From the NCBI GenBank assembly GCA_036499165.1, contig DASYEE010000182.1:1-64000 (forward strand): a stretch of 64,000 nt of DNA. Direction: 5' to 3'. Positions 1-9,312 of the stretch are shown here, piece after piece. Source of the DNA: Galbitalea sp036499165 (GTDB lineage Bacteria > Actinomycetota > Actinomycetes > Actinomycetales > Microbacteriaceae). The notes under the pieces were generated by a model. It did not search any database. It was not told where the DNA came from and saw only the letters and a program-made list of their open reading frames with translations. How positions within the stretch are numbered: position 1 is the first letter of the stretch; every line of letters starts with the position of its first letter. The position numbers and the translations under genes were made by a program.

Positions 1-2
1 GC

Positions 3-140
3 TGGGGCGACACGACGGTCGTCGTGCCGGGGCATCCACTCATCGACGTCATCACCGGGCGCGCGATCGATGGTGGCAGCCTGCTGCTCGCCGATCTGCT
101 GTCACGGTATCCGGTCGCATTGCTGGCGCCGGCAGAATGA
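3..140 (+). CDS. treY: Maltooligosyltrehalose synthase, C-terminal end (partial)
   Basis: Only the last 45 residues and the stop lie in the window; the gene begins before position 1. The tail starts WGDTTVVVPG and ends LLSRYPVALLAPAE, the pattern I know from the end of TreY (Trp-x-Asp-Thr, then Asp-Leu-Leu-x-x-Tyr-Pro-Val-Ala-Leu-Leu). TreY isomerises the terminal alpha-1,4 bond of maltodextrins to the alpha-1,1 bond of trehalose. The stop TGA (138-140) overlaps the ATG of treZ (137-139), so the two are translationally coupled, the usual treXYZ arrangement. Identification rests on this short tail plus the treZ neighbour. Confidence 0.85.
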   Translation, partial: WGDTTVVVPGHPLIDVITGRAIDGGSLLLADLLSRYPVALLAPAE

Positions 141-1876
141 ACCCGATCTGGGCACCGTCCGCGCGAAGCGTCGCGCTCCGGACCACAGCGGGCGACATCC
201 AGCTGCGGCGCTCGGATGACGGCTACTGGCACGCGGCAGAGGGTCTTCCGCCCGGCACCGATTACTCGGTCGTCGTCGATGGCGGCCGAGAGTTCCCCGA
301 CCCGCGCTCCCTGCGTCAGCCGCACGGCGTGCATTCCGCGAGTCGCGTGTTCGACCCGGCGGCGTTCGAGTGGAGCGACGCATCCTGGACGGGGCGCCAG
401 CTCGCTGGCGGGATCATCTACGAACTGCACGTCGGCACCTTCACACCGGAAGGCACGCTGGATGCCGCAGCTGGCCGGCTCGATCATCTGGTCGACCTCG
501 GCGTCGACTTCGTCGAGCTGCTGCCGGTCAACGGCTTCAACGGCACGCACAACTGGGGCTACGACGGAGTGCTCTGGTACACCGTGCACGAGGGCTACGG
601 CGGCCCGGAAAGCTACCAGCGCTTCGTCGACGCCTGCCACGCCCGTGGAATCGCCGTGCTGCAGGATGTCGTGTACAACCACCTCGGGCCGAGCGGCAAC
701 TACCTGCCGGAATTCGGCCCATACCTGACCGACGAGAGCGCGAACACCTGGGGCGCATCGCTCAACCTCGCGGAGCCGGCTGTGCGCCGGTACATTCTCG
801 ACAACGCTGCGCTCTGGCTGCGCGAGTACCACGTCGACGGCCTGCGGCTTGATGCGGTGCACGCGCTGGTGGACACGAGCTCGAAGCACATCCTGCAGGA
901 GCTGGCGGAGGAGACGGATGCGCTGAGCGCGCACCTCGGGCGACCGCTGACGCTGATCGCCGAGTCGGATCTCAACGACCCGAAACTCATCATGCCGCGC
1001 GAGGCTCGCGGCTACGGGCTGACCGGGCAGTGGAGCGACGACTACCACCACGCGCTGCATGTCGCGCTGACGGGCGAGACCGACGGGTATTACGCCGACT
1101 TCGTCTCGCTCGCCGCGCTCGCGAAGACTGCGACCCGCGGCTTCTTCCACGACGGCACGTACTCGTCGTTCCGGGGGCGTGACCACGGGCATCCGATCGA
1201 CCCGGAGGTGCCGACCTGGCGCCTCGTTACCTACTCGCAGGATCACGACCAGATCGGCAATCGCGCGGTCGGTGACCGGCTCGCCGCAACGCTCGACTAC
1301 GGCCAGCTCGCCATCGCGGCTGTGCTGACGCTCGCGGGCCCTTACACGCCGATGCTCTTCATGGGCGAGGAGTGGGGCGCATCGACGCCGTGGCAGTTCT
1401 TCACGTCGCATCCTGAGGAGGAGCTGGGGCGCGCGACGGCAGAAGGCAGGATCGCGGAGTTCGAGCGCATGGGCTGGGACCCGGATGTCGTGCCAGACCC
1501 GCAGGCGCCATCCACGTTCCACGCGTCGAAGCTCGACTGGAGCGAGGCTGGCGACGGCGACCACGCACGCCTGCTCCAGCTCTACCGGGCTCTTGCCCTG
1601 CTGCGCCGCGACGTGCCGGAACTCAGTGATCCGCGGTTCTCACACCTGGATGCGTCGTTCGACGACGCCGAGCGCTGGCTGAGGCTCGACCGCGGTCGCG
1701 TCTCCATCCTCGTGAACTTCGCCGATGCGCCTCGCGACGTGCCCGTGGCAGGCCCGGCCGCCGCGGCCGCCGCGGCTGGCACGGTGATCCTCTTTGCCAC
1801 GGATGGCGACGTGACGCTCTCGAGCGCGCACGTCGCCCTCCCCCCGCACTCTGCCGCCATCCTCCACCGACGCTAG
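137..1876 (+). CDS. treZ: Malto-oligosyltrehalose trehalohydrolase (GH13)
   Basis: 579 aa, the usual TreZ length. It hydrolyses maltooligosyl-trehalose, made by TreY, to free trehalose in the cytoplasm. An N-terminal beta-sandwich (about 1-85) is followed by a GH13 barrel. Visible motifs are IIYELHVGTFTPEGT (about 93-107), LQDVVYNHLGP (about 175-184), DGLRLDAVHA with the nucleophile Asp about 239, LIAESDLND with the acid Glu about 276, and YSQDHDQIGNR further on. The C-terminal domain has a run of seven alanines coded by mixed GCC/GCG/GCT codons. The start overlaps the treY stop as ATGA. It is the last gene of the operon: an inverted repeat and then the LacI-controlled galactosidase promoter follow. 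Confidence 0.96.
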   Translation: MNPIWAPSARSVALRTTAGDIQLRRSDDGYWHAAEGLPPGTDYSVVVDGGREFPDPRSLRQPHGVHSASRVFDPAAFEWSDASWTGRQLAGGIIYELHVGTFTPEGTLDAAAGRLDHLVDLGVDFVELLPVNGFNGTHNWGYDGVLWYTVHEGYGGPESYQRFVDACHARGIAVLQDVVYNHLGPSGNYLPEFGPYLTDESANTWGASLNLAEPAVRRYILDNAALWLREYHVDGLRLDAVHALVDTSSKHILQELAEETDALSAHLGRPLTLIAESDLNDPKLIMPREARGYGLTGQWSDDYHHALHVALTGETDGYYADFVSLAALAKTATRGFFHDGTYSSFRGRDHGHPIDPEVPTWRLVTYSQDHDQIGNRAVGDRLAATLDYGQLAIAAVLTLAGPYTPMLFMGEEWGASTPWQFFTSHPEEELGRATAEGRIAEFERMGWDPDVVPDPQAPSTFHASKLDWSEAGDGDHARLLQLYRALALLRRDVPELSDPRFSHLDASFDDAERWLRLDRGRVSILVNFADAPRDVPVAGPAAAAAAAGTVILFATDGDVTLSSAHVALPPHSAAILHRR

Positions 1877-1908
1877 CCGACCCCCCTTCCCACGAGGCCG
1901 TCCCCCGC

Positions 1909-1965
1909 TGAGGGGCGCCACATCGCCCTTCCCGAACGAGTTTTGGGGCGATCTGGCGCCCCTCA
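1909..1965. repeat. Imperfect palindrome downstream of treZ
   Basis: Left arm 1909-1928 begins TGAGGGGCGCCA and right arm 1946-1965 ends TGGCGCCCCTCA. The 20-bp arms pair except at one central C/C position; the loop is 17 nt. The stem starts 33 nt after the treZ stop. No real T-tract follows, so it is a weak intrinsic terminator at best. It may be a REP-like element or an mRNA 3' stabiliser. Confidence 0.7.
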
Positions 1966-2036
1966 CCGAAGTATGCGGAGGCAGGGGCGGGAGGGCGGGC
2001 GGGGCGGGGACCACGCCGGACGGGCCGAGGCAGAGG

Positions 2037-2050
2037 TGTTAGCGATAACA
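2037..2050. promoter_or_regulatory. LacI-family operator A (TGTTAGCGATAACA)
   Basis: Near-perfect 14-bp palindrome TGTTAGCGATAACA, 104 bp before the GH42 start codon. It matches four other sites in the window (2071, 12789, 12831, 13986), all in front of genes of the beta-galactoside locus. It is the likely binding site of the LacI-family protein encoded at 12927-13949. Confidence 0.85.
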
Positions 2051-2070
2051 GTCGGTTGTCGATAGAGTTG

Positions 2071-2084
2071 GATTATCGCTAACA
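2071..2084. promoter_or_regulatory. LacI-family operator B
   Basis: GATTATCGCTAACA, the same motif in reverse orientation (TGTTAGCGATAATC on the minus strand). Its centre is 34 bp from operator A. Paired sites suggest cooperative binding or looping. A weak promoter, TTGTCG (2056-2061) with TAACAC (2080-2085), would place this site over the -10 region, but that promoter is tentative. Confidence 0.8.
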
Positions 2085-2153
2085 CAGCGCGCCGACGCCC
2101 TGCATGACACTTCGTATTGACGACGTTCGCGCACGCCGACACCCCAGGAGATC

Positions 2154-4289
2154 ATGAGCACGACGCTGTCGCCGGCCGTCACCGATGAGCCGCACGCCGC
2201 CCGCGCGGTGACCGACCCGCTGCAGGGTGAGCCGCAGCCACGCACCGCGGTCGGCGCGTCCGGCACCTGGCTGCCGGGGGTCCGACACCTCTCGTTCGGA
2301 GGCGACTACAACCCCGAGCAATGGCCGCGAGAGGTCTGGCTGGAGGATATCCGCCTGATGCGCGAGGCCGGCGTCACGCTCGTGAGCATCGGCATCTTCT
2401 CCTGGGCGCTGCTCGAACCCCGAGAGGGAGAGTTCGACTTCGCCTGGCTGGATGACGTGGTCGCGCTCCTCGCGGACGCCGGCATTGGCATCAGCCTCGG
2501 CACGCCGACCGCGTCCCCACCCGCCTGGTTCTGGGCGAAGTACCCCGCAGCGCGGCCGGTGACCCGCGACGGCGTGCCGCTCGGCTTCGGCTCCCGCGGG
2601 ATGGCGAGCCCGAGCTCGCCCGAGTACGCGATTGCCGTCACTCGAATCGTCACCGAGCTCGCCACCCGTTACGGCAGCAACCCGGCCGTGAAGCTCTGGC
2701 ACGTCCACAACGAATACGGAGCGCCGGTCTCCGATTCGTACGACGATCACTCGGTGCGGGCATTCCGCGCCTGGCTCGAAGCGCGCTACGTCACGATCGA
2801 GCGCCTCAACGCGGCGTGGGGCACCACATTCTGGGGCCAGCACTACGCCGGTTGGCACGAGATTGACGCGCCTCGCAGGGCCGCAACGACGGTCAACCCC
2901 GCCCAGCAGCTGGATTTCGCCCGCTTCACCAACTTCGCGCTGCTCGAGTGCTTCAAGCGCGAGCGCGACATCCTTCGCCGGCTCTCCCCCGGCATCCCGA
3001 TCACCACGAACTTCATGGCGACCAGCTGCCCATCGATCGACTACTGGAGCTGGGCGCGCGAGGTCGATATCGTCTCGAATGACCACTACCTGACGAGCCA
3101 GCGCGATGATCGACATGTCATGTTGTCGATGGACGCCGACATGGTGCGTTCGCTCGCCGGCGGCAAGGCCTGGCTCCTGATGGAGCACTCGACCTCGGCC
3201 GTGAACTGGCAGTCGCGCAACATCGCGAAGCAGCCCGGCGAACTCGCACGGAACAGCTTCGCGCACTACGCGCGCGGCGCGGACGGAATCCTGTTCTTCC
3301 AATGGCGGGCTTCTCGTTTCGGCGCAGAGAAGTTCCACTCGGCGATGCTGCCGCACGGCGGTTCCGATTCGCGAATCCATCGGGAGACCGCCGCGCTCGG
3401 TCGCGGCCTCGCCCGGCTGGACGAGACTCTCGGCAGCGTCGTCGGCGCACGGGTCGCCATCCTCTGGGATTGGGAGTCGCTCTGGGCCCTCGGGCTCGAG
3501 TGGCGTCCGAGCGCCGACCTGAACCAGCGCAGGCAGATCGAGACGTTCTATTCATGTTTGTGGCACGACGGCTTCACGATCGACTTTGCGCACCCGGAGG
3601 CGGACCTCAGCGCATACGACCTCGTGATCGCGCCGAGCCTCTACCTGGTCTCCGACGCCGCAGCAGAAAACCTGCGGGGGTACGTGGCGCGGGGCGGCGT
3701 GTTCGTCTCGTCGTACTTCTCGGGCATCGTGGGCGAGACGGACGCGATCCCGGCCGGATTCTCGCCCGGCCAGCTGCGCGATGTGCTCGGAATCGAGATC
3801 GAAGAGTTCCGGCCGCTCCGGTCCGACGAACGCGTGCTGCTCTCGAACGACCTGGCCGGCTCCGTCTGGACCGACGACCTGAGGGCAACGACCGCGAGCG
3901 TCCTGGCGACATATGTCGACGGTCCGGCGGCCGGGGGCGCCGCGATCACGCGCAACGAATTCGGCGACGGCACGGCCTGGTACTTCTCCACCGAGTTGGA
4001 TGCCGCTGCGCTGTCGATCGCCATGGCTCCCGTTTTCGAGCGGGCGGGCATCCACATCGACGCCGATGGCAACCGGTCGCTCGAGACAGTGGAGCGAGTC
4101 GGCGCGGACCACACCTTCACGACATACATTAATCACGCGGCAACAGCCGCGACCGCCCGGGGCGCTGGCGTCGACCTCTTGACCGGCGAACAGCTCGATC
4201 CGATCACGGTGCCCGCGGGCGGCGTGCGCGTGATCAGGCGCGAAAACAGCACTAGACCGAACAACGAGAGCGAGACATCCCATGGCTGA
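2154..4289 (+). CDS. Beta-galactosidase, GH42 family
   Basis: 711 aa, normal for GH42. It hydrolyses terminal beta-galactosyl bonds, probably in the cytoplasm since no signal peptide is seen. Motifs: GGDYNPEQWP (49-58), WHVHNEYG with the acid/base Glu 187, LLMEHST with the nucleophile Glu 344, and the FFQWRASRFGAEKFHSAMLPH region typical of the family; a glutamine-amidotransferase-like trimerisation domain follows. About 40 extra, disordered-looking residues precede the barrel. The ATG has an AGGAG seven bases upstream. First gene of the plus-strand arm of the LacI regulon, behind two operators. GH42 enzymes often prefer galacto-oligosaccharides or galactan fragments to lactose, so the natural substrate may be of plant origin (inference). 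Confidence 0.95.
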   Translation: MSTTLSPAVTDEPHAARAVTDPLQGEPQPRTAVGASGTWLPGVRHLSFGGDYNPEQWPREVWLEDIRLMREAGVTLVSIGIFSWALLEPREGEFDFAWLDDVVALLADAGIGISLGTPTASPPAWFWAKYPAARPVTRDGVPLGFGSRGMASPSSPEYAIAVTRIVTELATRYGSNPAVKLWHVHNEYGAPVSDSYDDHSVRAFRAWLEARYVTIERLNAAWGTTFWGQHYAGWHEIDAPRRAATTVNPAQQLDFARFTNFALLECFKRERDILRRLSPGIPITTNFMATSCPSIDYWSWAREVDIVSNDHYLTSQRDDRHVMLSMDADMVRSLAGGKAWLLMEHSTSAVNWQSRNIAKQPGELARNSFAHYARGADGILFFQWRASRFGAEKFHSAMLPHGGSDSRIHRETAALGRGLARLDETLGSVVGARVAILWDWESLWALGLEWRPSADLNQRRQIETFYSCLWHDGFTIDFAHPEADLSAYDLVIAPSLYLVSDAAAENLRGYVARGGVFVSSYFSGIVGETDAIPAGFSPGQLRDVLGIEIEEFRPLRSDERVLLSNDLAGSVWTDDLRATTASVLATYVDGPAAGGAAITRNEFGDGTAWYFSTELDAAALSIAMAPVFERAGIHIDADGNRSLETVERVGADHTFTTYINHAATAATARGAGVDLLTGEQLDPITVPAGGVRVIRRENSTRPNNESETSHG

Positions 4290-5241
4290 CCTGCAGCGCG
4301 AACGACCCTTCGGCCGCACCGGATTCCCGGTCACTGCCCTGACCCTCGGTACATCCAGCTGGGGACCAGCGAGGGCGGGCGAGACCGCGGAGGCGCGGGA
4401 TGCCCGGCTGGCCGAACTCGCCGCCGCCTTCCTGCGCGGGACCCTGCCGACCAACGCGATCGACACCTCGAACATCTACGGCGGCTCGGAGTCCGAAGCG
4501 CACATCGGCCGGGCGCTCGCCCTTGCTGGCGGCTTGGGCGATGACCAGCTGCTGCAAACGAAGCTCGACAGGGATATCCCGTCCGGGCGCTTCGACGCCG
4601 GGCAGATGGAGCGCTCGCTCGAGCAGTCCCTCGAGCGCCTTGGAGTCGACCGCCTCCAGGTGCTGTTCCTGCACGACCCGGAGGGCATCGGATTCGACGC
4701 GGCCATGGCTCCTGGCGGTCCGGTCGAAGCCCTCGTTGCGATGAAGGAGCGCGGTGTCGCGGCATCCATCGGCATCTCCGGCGGCCCGGTCGACATGCTG
4801 CAGCAGTTCGTCGAGACGGATATCTTCGACGCGCTCATCACCCACAATCGCTACACGCTTGTCGACCGCTCGGCCGGCGACCTCCTCGAGGCCGCTGCCG
4901 CCCGCAATCTCGGCATCAACAACGCCGCGACCTACGGCGGCGGCATCCTCACCGGGGACCCGCGCTTTGCCGGCAGTTACGGATACGCGCCGATTCGCCC
5001 CGCCGTACAGAAGGCGGTCGACGCGGTTGAGGCACTCTGCAGGGAGGCCGGCATCTCGATTGCCGCCGCCGCGCTGCAGTTCAGCCTGCGCGACCCTCGA
5101 ATCCACAGCACGATCGTCGGCGTGACCTCCCTCGGGCGCTTCGATGACCTCGAGCGCGAGTGCGCCGAAACCATCCCGGACGGGTTCTGGGACGCCGTGG
5201 ATGCTGCCGTCCCGCCGGCAAGCGCCGCTCTCGACGCGTAG
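4282..5241 (+). CDS. Aldo/keto reductase (D-threo-aldose/galactose dehydrogenase-like)
   Basis: 319-aa NAD(P)-dependent aldo/keto reductase. The catalytic tetrad is visible: Asp61 (NAIDTSN), Tyr66 (IYGGS), Lys94 (LQTKLD) and His131 (FLHDPE). The overall sequence is closest in my reading to the aldose 1-dehydrogenase branch (L-fucose, D-arabinose or D-galactose oxidation to the lactone). The ATG lies inside the end of the GH42 gene (8-bp overlap), so the two are translationally coupled. The context suggests it oxidises the galactose released by the two galactosidases; that substrate is inferred, not shown. Confidence 0.85.
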   Translation: MADLQRERPFGRTGFPVTALTLGTSSWGPARAGETAEARDARLAELAAAFLRGTLPTNAIDTSNIYGGSESEAHIGRALALAGGLGDDQLLQTKLDRDIPSGRFDAGQMERSLEQSLERLGVDRLQVLFLHDPEGIGFDAAMAPGGPVEALVAMKERGVAASIGISGGPVDMLQQFVETDIFDALITHNRYTLVDRSAGDLLEAAAARNLGINNAATYGGGILTGDPRFAGSYGYAPIRPAVQKAVDAVEALCREAGISIAAAALQFSLRDPRIHSTIVGVTSLGRFDDLERECAETIPDGFWDAVDAAVPPASAALDA

Positions 5242-5254
5242 GCAGCCGAGCACC

Positions 5255-6334
5255 GTGGCCGCCACCCGTTTCGCGATCGTGGGCAACGGCTGGCGCGCGC
5301 AGTTCTTCCATCGCATCGCGGCCGCTCTCCCCGATGAGTTCGAGATCGTGGGAGTCGTCGTGCGAAGTGCCAGCACGGCGGATGCGGTCGCCGCCACCTG
5401 GGGCGCGCCCACGTTCGACTCGCTCGGCACCCTCTTCCTCCGCGAGCGCCCGGACTTCGTCGTAGCGAGCGTTCCCCGGAACGTCGCCTCGGAGGTCATG
5501 GCAGAGTGCGTGGTTGCGGGGGTCGCCGTGCTCAGCGAAACACCGCCCGCCGACAGTGCGGACGACCTGCGCCGGCTCTGGCACGCCGTCGGCGCATCCG
5601 GGCTCGTGCAGGTCGCCGAGCAGTACCTTCTGCTGCCCGCCCACGCAGCACGGCGCGAGATCGTGCGCCGCGGCACGATCGGTACTCCAACCTCGGTGCA
5701 GGTCTCCTCAACCCACCTCTATCACGCCGTTTCCATGATCCGCGGGTTCCTCGGTTCGCCCTTCGGACCGACCGAGGTGCGATCCCAGGCTTTCGACGCG
5801 CCGCTCGTCGACCCGATGGGCCAGCGCGGCTGGACGGACGATTCGGAACCACACCCCGCCGTGACGACCATCGCGACCATCGACTTCGGCAGCACTCACG
5901 GCGTCTACGACTTCACGGACAACCAGTGGCACAACCACCTGCGCTCTCGCCGCATCGTCGTGCGCGGTTCGCACGGCGAGATCGCGAACGACGAGGTATT
6001 CAGGATGCCCGAGCCGCACACGTTCGCGACATCGCCGATCCTTCGCAGGCAACTCGGCTACGACCTCGACCTCGACGGCTACGACACCGACCACATCACT
6101 TTCGAGGGCACTGTCGTCTGGCGCAACGAATTTCTAGGAGCCCGGTTCTCCGATGAGGAGATCGCGATCGCGACCCTGCTGCGGCGCACCGCGGCGTGGG
6201 TGGGCGGCACGGGGCCAGCGCCATATCCGCTGGCCGAAGCGAGCCAGGACCATCTGATCGGTCTCGCGATCGAGGAGTCGGCGGCCAGCGGGGCTCCCGT
6301 CCGCACGGGACGGGAGCCCTGGGCGCCTGCCTAG
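5255..6334 (+). CDS. Gfo/Idh/MocA-family oxidoreductase
   Basis: 359 aa. The N-terminal Rossmann motif FAIVGNGWRAQFF and the following VVVRSASTADAVAATWGAPTFDSL are standard for NAD(P)-dependent sugar oxidoreductases of this family; the EQYLLLPAH region fits its EK[P]-type catalytic stretch. I chose the GTG at 5255, 13 nt after the stop of the aldo/keto reductase, because the frame upstream of it overlaps that gene and looks unlike the family. It probably completes galactoside oxidation or acts on an oxidised sugar. Its stop TAG (6332-6334) shares the palindrome CTAG with the stop of the convergent lacZ. Confidence 0.88.
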   Translation: MAATRFAIVGNGWRAQFFHRIAAALPDEFEIVGVVVRSASTADAVAATWGAPTFDSLGTLFLRERPDFVVASVPRNVASEVMAECVVAGVAVLSETPPADSADDLRRLWHAVGASGLVQVAEQYLLLPAHAARREIVRRGTIGTPTSVQVSSTHLYHAVSMIRGFLGSPFGPTEVRSQAFDAPLVDPMGQRGWTDDSEPHPAVTTIATIDFGSTHGVYDFTDNQWHNHLRSRRIVVRGSHGEIANDEVFRMPEPHTFATSPILRRQLGYDLDLDGYDTDHITFEGTVVWRNEFLGARFSDEEIAIATLLRRTAAWVGGTGPAPYPLAEASQDHLIGLAIEESAASGAPVRTGREPWAPA

Positions 6335-9312
6335 CCGACGCGCTCGAAGTCGATCTCGAGGTGAGCCGGAGCGACATCCAGTTCGTACTGCTGCAGCGTC
6401 TTCGGCCCGCACGATGCCGTTCCAAGGCCTGCCTGCGCGATGTCGAGGTTCAGCCAGACGCGGTCGCGCCGGATCAGCTCGCCGTCGTGTCGCGCGGCAT
6501 CAAGGTCGGCCGTCGTCCACCGGCGGGCGGTGAACTCGAACGACGGGGCGCCGATGATCCGAATTCCCCGGCCCGCCGCATCGGTCAATTCGAGGCTGCG
6601 GGTCTGGGTGCGGTTGCCGTTCTCCTGCGGGAACACGTACGGCGTCTGCAGCGCATCGACGCTCGAGACGAATCGCCCTACCCGTGCCGCGCGCTGCGAG
6701 TCCGGGTAAGCCTCGCCTGGACCACGACCGAACCAGTCGGCGGAGCCGAGTGCCTCGGGCAGCACCAGCTCGAGGCCCAGGCGAGGCAGTGTTACCGGCC
6801 AGGTGCCCTCGGGCGTCACGTCGAGATGCAGCCGAACTCCGGCGTCGGTCGGCGTCCACTCCCAGGTGGCACGGAAGCCGAGCGAGGTCGCCGCCGCCGC
6901 GACGCGGGTGCGCACCACGACGGAACCTTCGGTGGCCTCGACCGAATCCGTGCGCTGCTCGATGCGGTGCAGGCCGAATTTGCGCCAGGCCGTCTCGAGC
7001 GGGCTCTCGGAGAATGAGCGGTCGTTGTCGATCGGAGCTCGCCAGACCGCGAGCCGGGGGCCATCGACGGGGATGCCGACGAGCTCGCGGAGGGCGCCGC
7101 TGCGCGCGTCGAGCACCGTCGATCCAAGCCGGATGTCGCGGTCGTCAGTCGCGATCGCGCCGGAACGCGGCACCGACCTCACTCGCGCGGTTCGCGCGAG
7201 CTCGACCTGGCCCCACGCGATCTCGTGGCCGCGTGGCGCCCAGGGCTGGTCGTCGCGCAGCACGGCACGGACGCTGAGCCACGTCTCTCCTGCGCCCGCC
7301 GGAACGGGGGCAATGGCCGGGCGGGGCACGACGACTGACTCCCCCGCCGCGAGCGTCGGGACGTCGAGCGTCCCGGCCGCGACACCCACTCCATCGGATT
7401 CAACCGTCCAGGCGAACTCGAGGTGCGAGGTGTCGCGATGATCGTAAAGATTGGCGATGGCAATGGCACCATCGACGTCCGTGATGCGCACGGGCTCGAT
7501 GACCTTCTTGAACTCAGCGAGGCCGGGAGACGCAGTGCGGTCGGGGAAGAGCAGGCCGTCCGCCACGAAGTTGCCGTCGTGGAGAGGCTCACCGAAGTCG
7601 CCGCCGTAACCGTAGATCTCGCGTCCGGCCGCGTCCTTGGTACGGATGCCGTGATCGATCCACTCCCAGACGAACCCGCCCTGCAGCCGCGGGTACTTCT
7701 CGAACAGTTGCTGGTACTCGGTGAGACCACCGGGCCCGTTGCCCATGGCGTGCGCGTACTCGCACATGATGAACGGCTGCGCACGCCGGTTGGCGTCGAG
7801 CGCCGCATCCTCGAGCGGCGTCTCCTGCTGCTGGCCGATGAGCTCGACCTCTGCGTGCGTCGGGTACATCCGGCTGTACACGTCGACATACTTCGACGTG
7901 TAATCGCGCTCGTAGTGGATCAGGCGCTTCGGGTCTCGCGCGCGGGTCCATTCGGCCATCGCGGCGAGGTTCTCACCCGGCCCGCACTCGTTTCCGAGCG
8001 ACCAGAAGATGATGCTCGGGTGGTTCTTGTCGCGCTCGACCATGCGCTGCATGCGTGAGACGAGCGTGTCGCGCCAGCGCGCATCCGTCACCGGATTTCC
8101 CGGCAGCGGATCGTGCTCGTCCGGAAGGAACCCGTGCGTCTCGAGGTCGCACTCGTCGATCACCCAGAGCCCGTATTCGTCGCAGAAGTCGAGGAACCGA
8201 GGGTGCGGCGGGTAGTGGCTCGTGCGCACGGCGTTGATGTTGTTGCGCTTCATGAGCAGCACGTCTTCGAGCATCGTGGCCTCGTCGATGGTGCGCCCGG
8301 TGTCCGGCGAGAACTCGTGGCGGTTGACCCCTCGGAACAGGAGCGCGCGACCGTTGGCCGTGATGATCCCGTCGACGACCTCGATGCGCCGGAAGCCGAT
8401 CCTGAGCGGGATGCGCTCACCCGAGGTCGCGAGTTCGCCGTCGTACAGTCGTGGTTCGTCTGCCGACCACGGAGCGACTCCGGGAATCTCGATGATTTCG
8501 CCAGCCGGCGCATCGATCCCGAGTTCCGGGACGATGATGCGCGCGCCAGCCGGCGCATCCACCGACAGGATGCCGTGGCCTGCCACATGATCGAAGTCTG
8601 CGTGCACGAAGTAGTCGTCGATCGCGGCGGCAGGTCGAGCGATGAGCGTGACATCGCGGAAGATACCGGACATCCACCACATGTCCTGGTCTTCGAGGTA
8701 GCTGCCGGACGACCACTGGTGCACGCGCACGACGAGCAGGTTGTCGCCGCGCTTCTGCACGACACTCGTGATGTCGAACTCCGTTGCAAGCCGCGAACCG
8801 GATGTCACACCGAGCTCCCCGCCGTTCAGCCAGACTCTCGCGGCAGAGTCGATGCCGTCGAATCGCAGGATCGTGCGCTCGGCATCCCACTCTGCCGGCA
8901 GCTCGAAGTGCGTGCGGTAGTCGCCGGTTGGGTTCTCGTCTGGCACGTGCGGTGGATCGACCGGGAACGGGTAGAGCACGTTCGTGTATGCGGGTGCACC
9001 GTGTCCGTTCAGCTGCCAGGACGCGGGAACCGGGATCCCACCCCAGCCAGAATCGTCGTATGCCTCGTCCGCGATATCGGTCGGCAGGTCCGCGGTCGGT
9101 GACAGGCGAAACCGCCACTCGCCATTGAGGCTGAGCGTGGCAGCATCCGACCGGAACCACGCCCGGGGCTCTTCCGCGCCTGCCGTCAGGTCGATCTCTT
9201 CCCAGTAGCGGGCGCGGCTGGCGAGCCGAGTGTCATTCAGTAGCACGGGAGACTGGTCCTTGGTCGGTGCGGTCGTTGTCGATGGCTGGTCGTCTGTGAT
9301 GGTCGACGTCAT
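6331..9312 (-). CDS. lacZ: Beta-galactosidase, GH2 (LacZ type)
   Basis: 993 aa, close to the E. coli LacZ length. The sugar-binding and jelly-roll domain (about 35-225) comes first, then the immunoglobulin-like domain, the GH2 barrel and the C-terminal small-chain beta-sandwich. Motifs: RGVNRHEFSPDTG (327-339), AVRTSHYPPHP, DECDLETHG, FWSLGNECGPG with acid/base Glu442, and IMCEYAHAMGNGPG with nucleophile Glu518. The ATG (9310-9312) overlaps the TGA of the upstream permease gene. Last gene of the transport operon, so uptake and hydrolysis are co-expressed. No signal peptide is seen. Why the locus carries both GH2 and GH42 enzymes is unclear; they may split lactose-like and galacto-oligosaccharide substrates. 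Confidence 0.97.
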   Translation of the reverse strand: MTSTITDDQPSTTTAPTKDQSPVLLNDTRLASRARYWEEIDLTAGAEEPRAWFRSDAATLSLNGEWRFRLSPTADLPTDIADEAYDDSGWGGIPVPASWQLNGHGAPAYTNVLYPFPVDPPHVPDENPTGDYRTHFELPAEWDAERTILRFDGIDSAARVWLNGGELGVTSGSRLATEFDITSVVQKRGDNLLVVRVHQWSSGSYLEDQDMWWMSGIFRDVTLIARPAAAIDDYFVHADFDHVAGHGILSVDAPAGARIIVPELGIDAPAGEIIEIPGVAPWSADEPRLYDGELATSGERIPLRIGFRRIEVVDGIITANGRALLFRGVNRHEFSPDTGRTIDEATMLEDVLLMKRNNINAVRTSHYPPHPRFLDFCDEYGLWVIDECDLETHGFLPDEHDPLPGNPVTDARWRDTLVSRMQRMVERDKNHPSIIFWSLGNECGPGENLAAMAEWTRARDPKRLIHYERDYTSKYVDVYSRMYPTHAEVELIGQQQETPLEDAALDANRRAQPFIMCEYAHAMGNGPGGLTEYQQLFEKYPRLQGGFVWEWIDHGIRTKDAAGREIYGYGGDFGEPLHDGNFVADGLLFPDRTASPGLAEFKKVIEPVRITDVDGAIAIANLYDHRDTSHLEFAWTVESDGVGVAAGTLDVPTLAAGESVVVPRPAIAPVPAGAGETWLSVRAVLRDDQPWAPRGHEIAWGQVELARTARVRSVPRSGAIATDDRDIRLGSTVLDARSGALRELVGIPVDGPRLAVWRAPIDNDRSFSESPLETAWRKFGLHRIEQRTDSVEATEGSVVVRTRVAAAATSLGFRATWEWTPTDAGVRLHLDVTPEGTWPVTLPRLGLELVLPEALGSADWFGRGPGEAYPDSQRAARVGRFVSSVDALQTPYVFPQENGNRTQTRSLELTDAAGRGIRIIGAPSFEFTARRWTTADLDAARHDGELIRRDRVWLNLDIAQAGLGTASCGPKTLQQYELDVAPAHLEIDFERVG

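Noticed and set aside
2079..3380. Long open frame (433 codons) on the minus strand, antisense to the GH42 gene
   Set aside because: Arg/Val/Gly-rich translation typical of GC-rich antisense frames, no family motif; the plus strand carries the catalytic residues of GH42.
4252..5676. Long minus-strand open frame (474 codons) antisense to the aldo/keto reductase and oxidoreductase
   Set aside because: No domain signature and no ribosome-binding site; opposite strand has two well-recognised enzymes.
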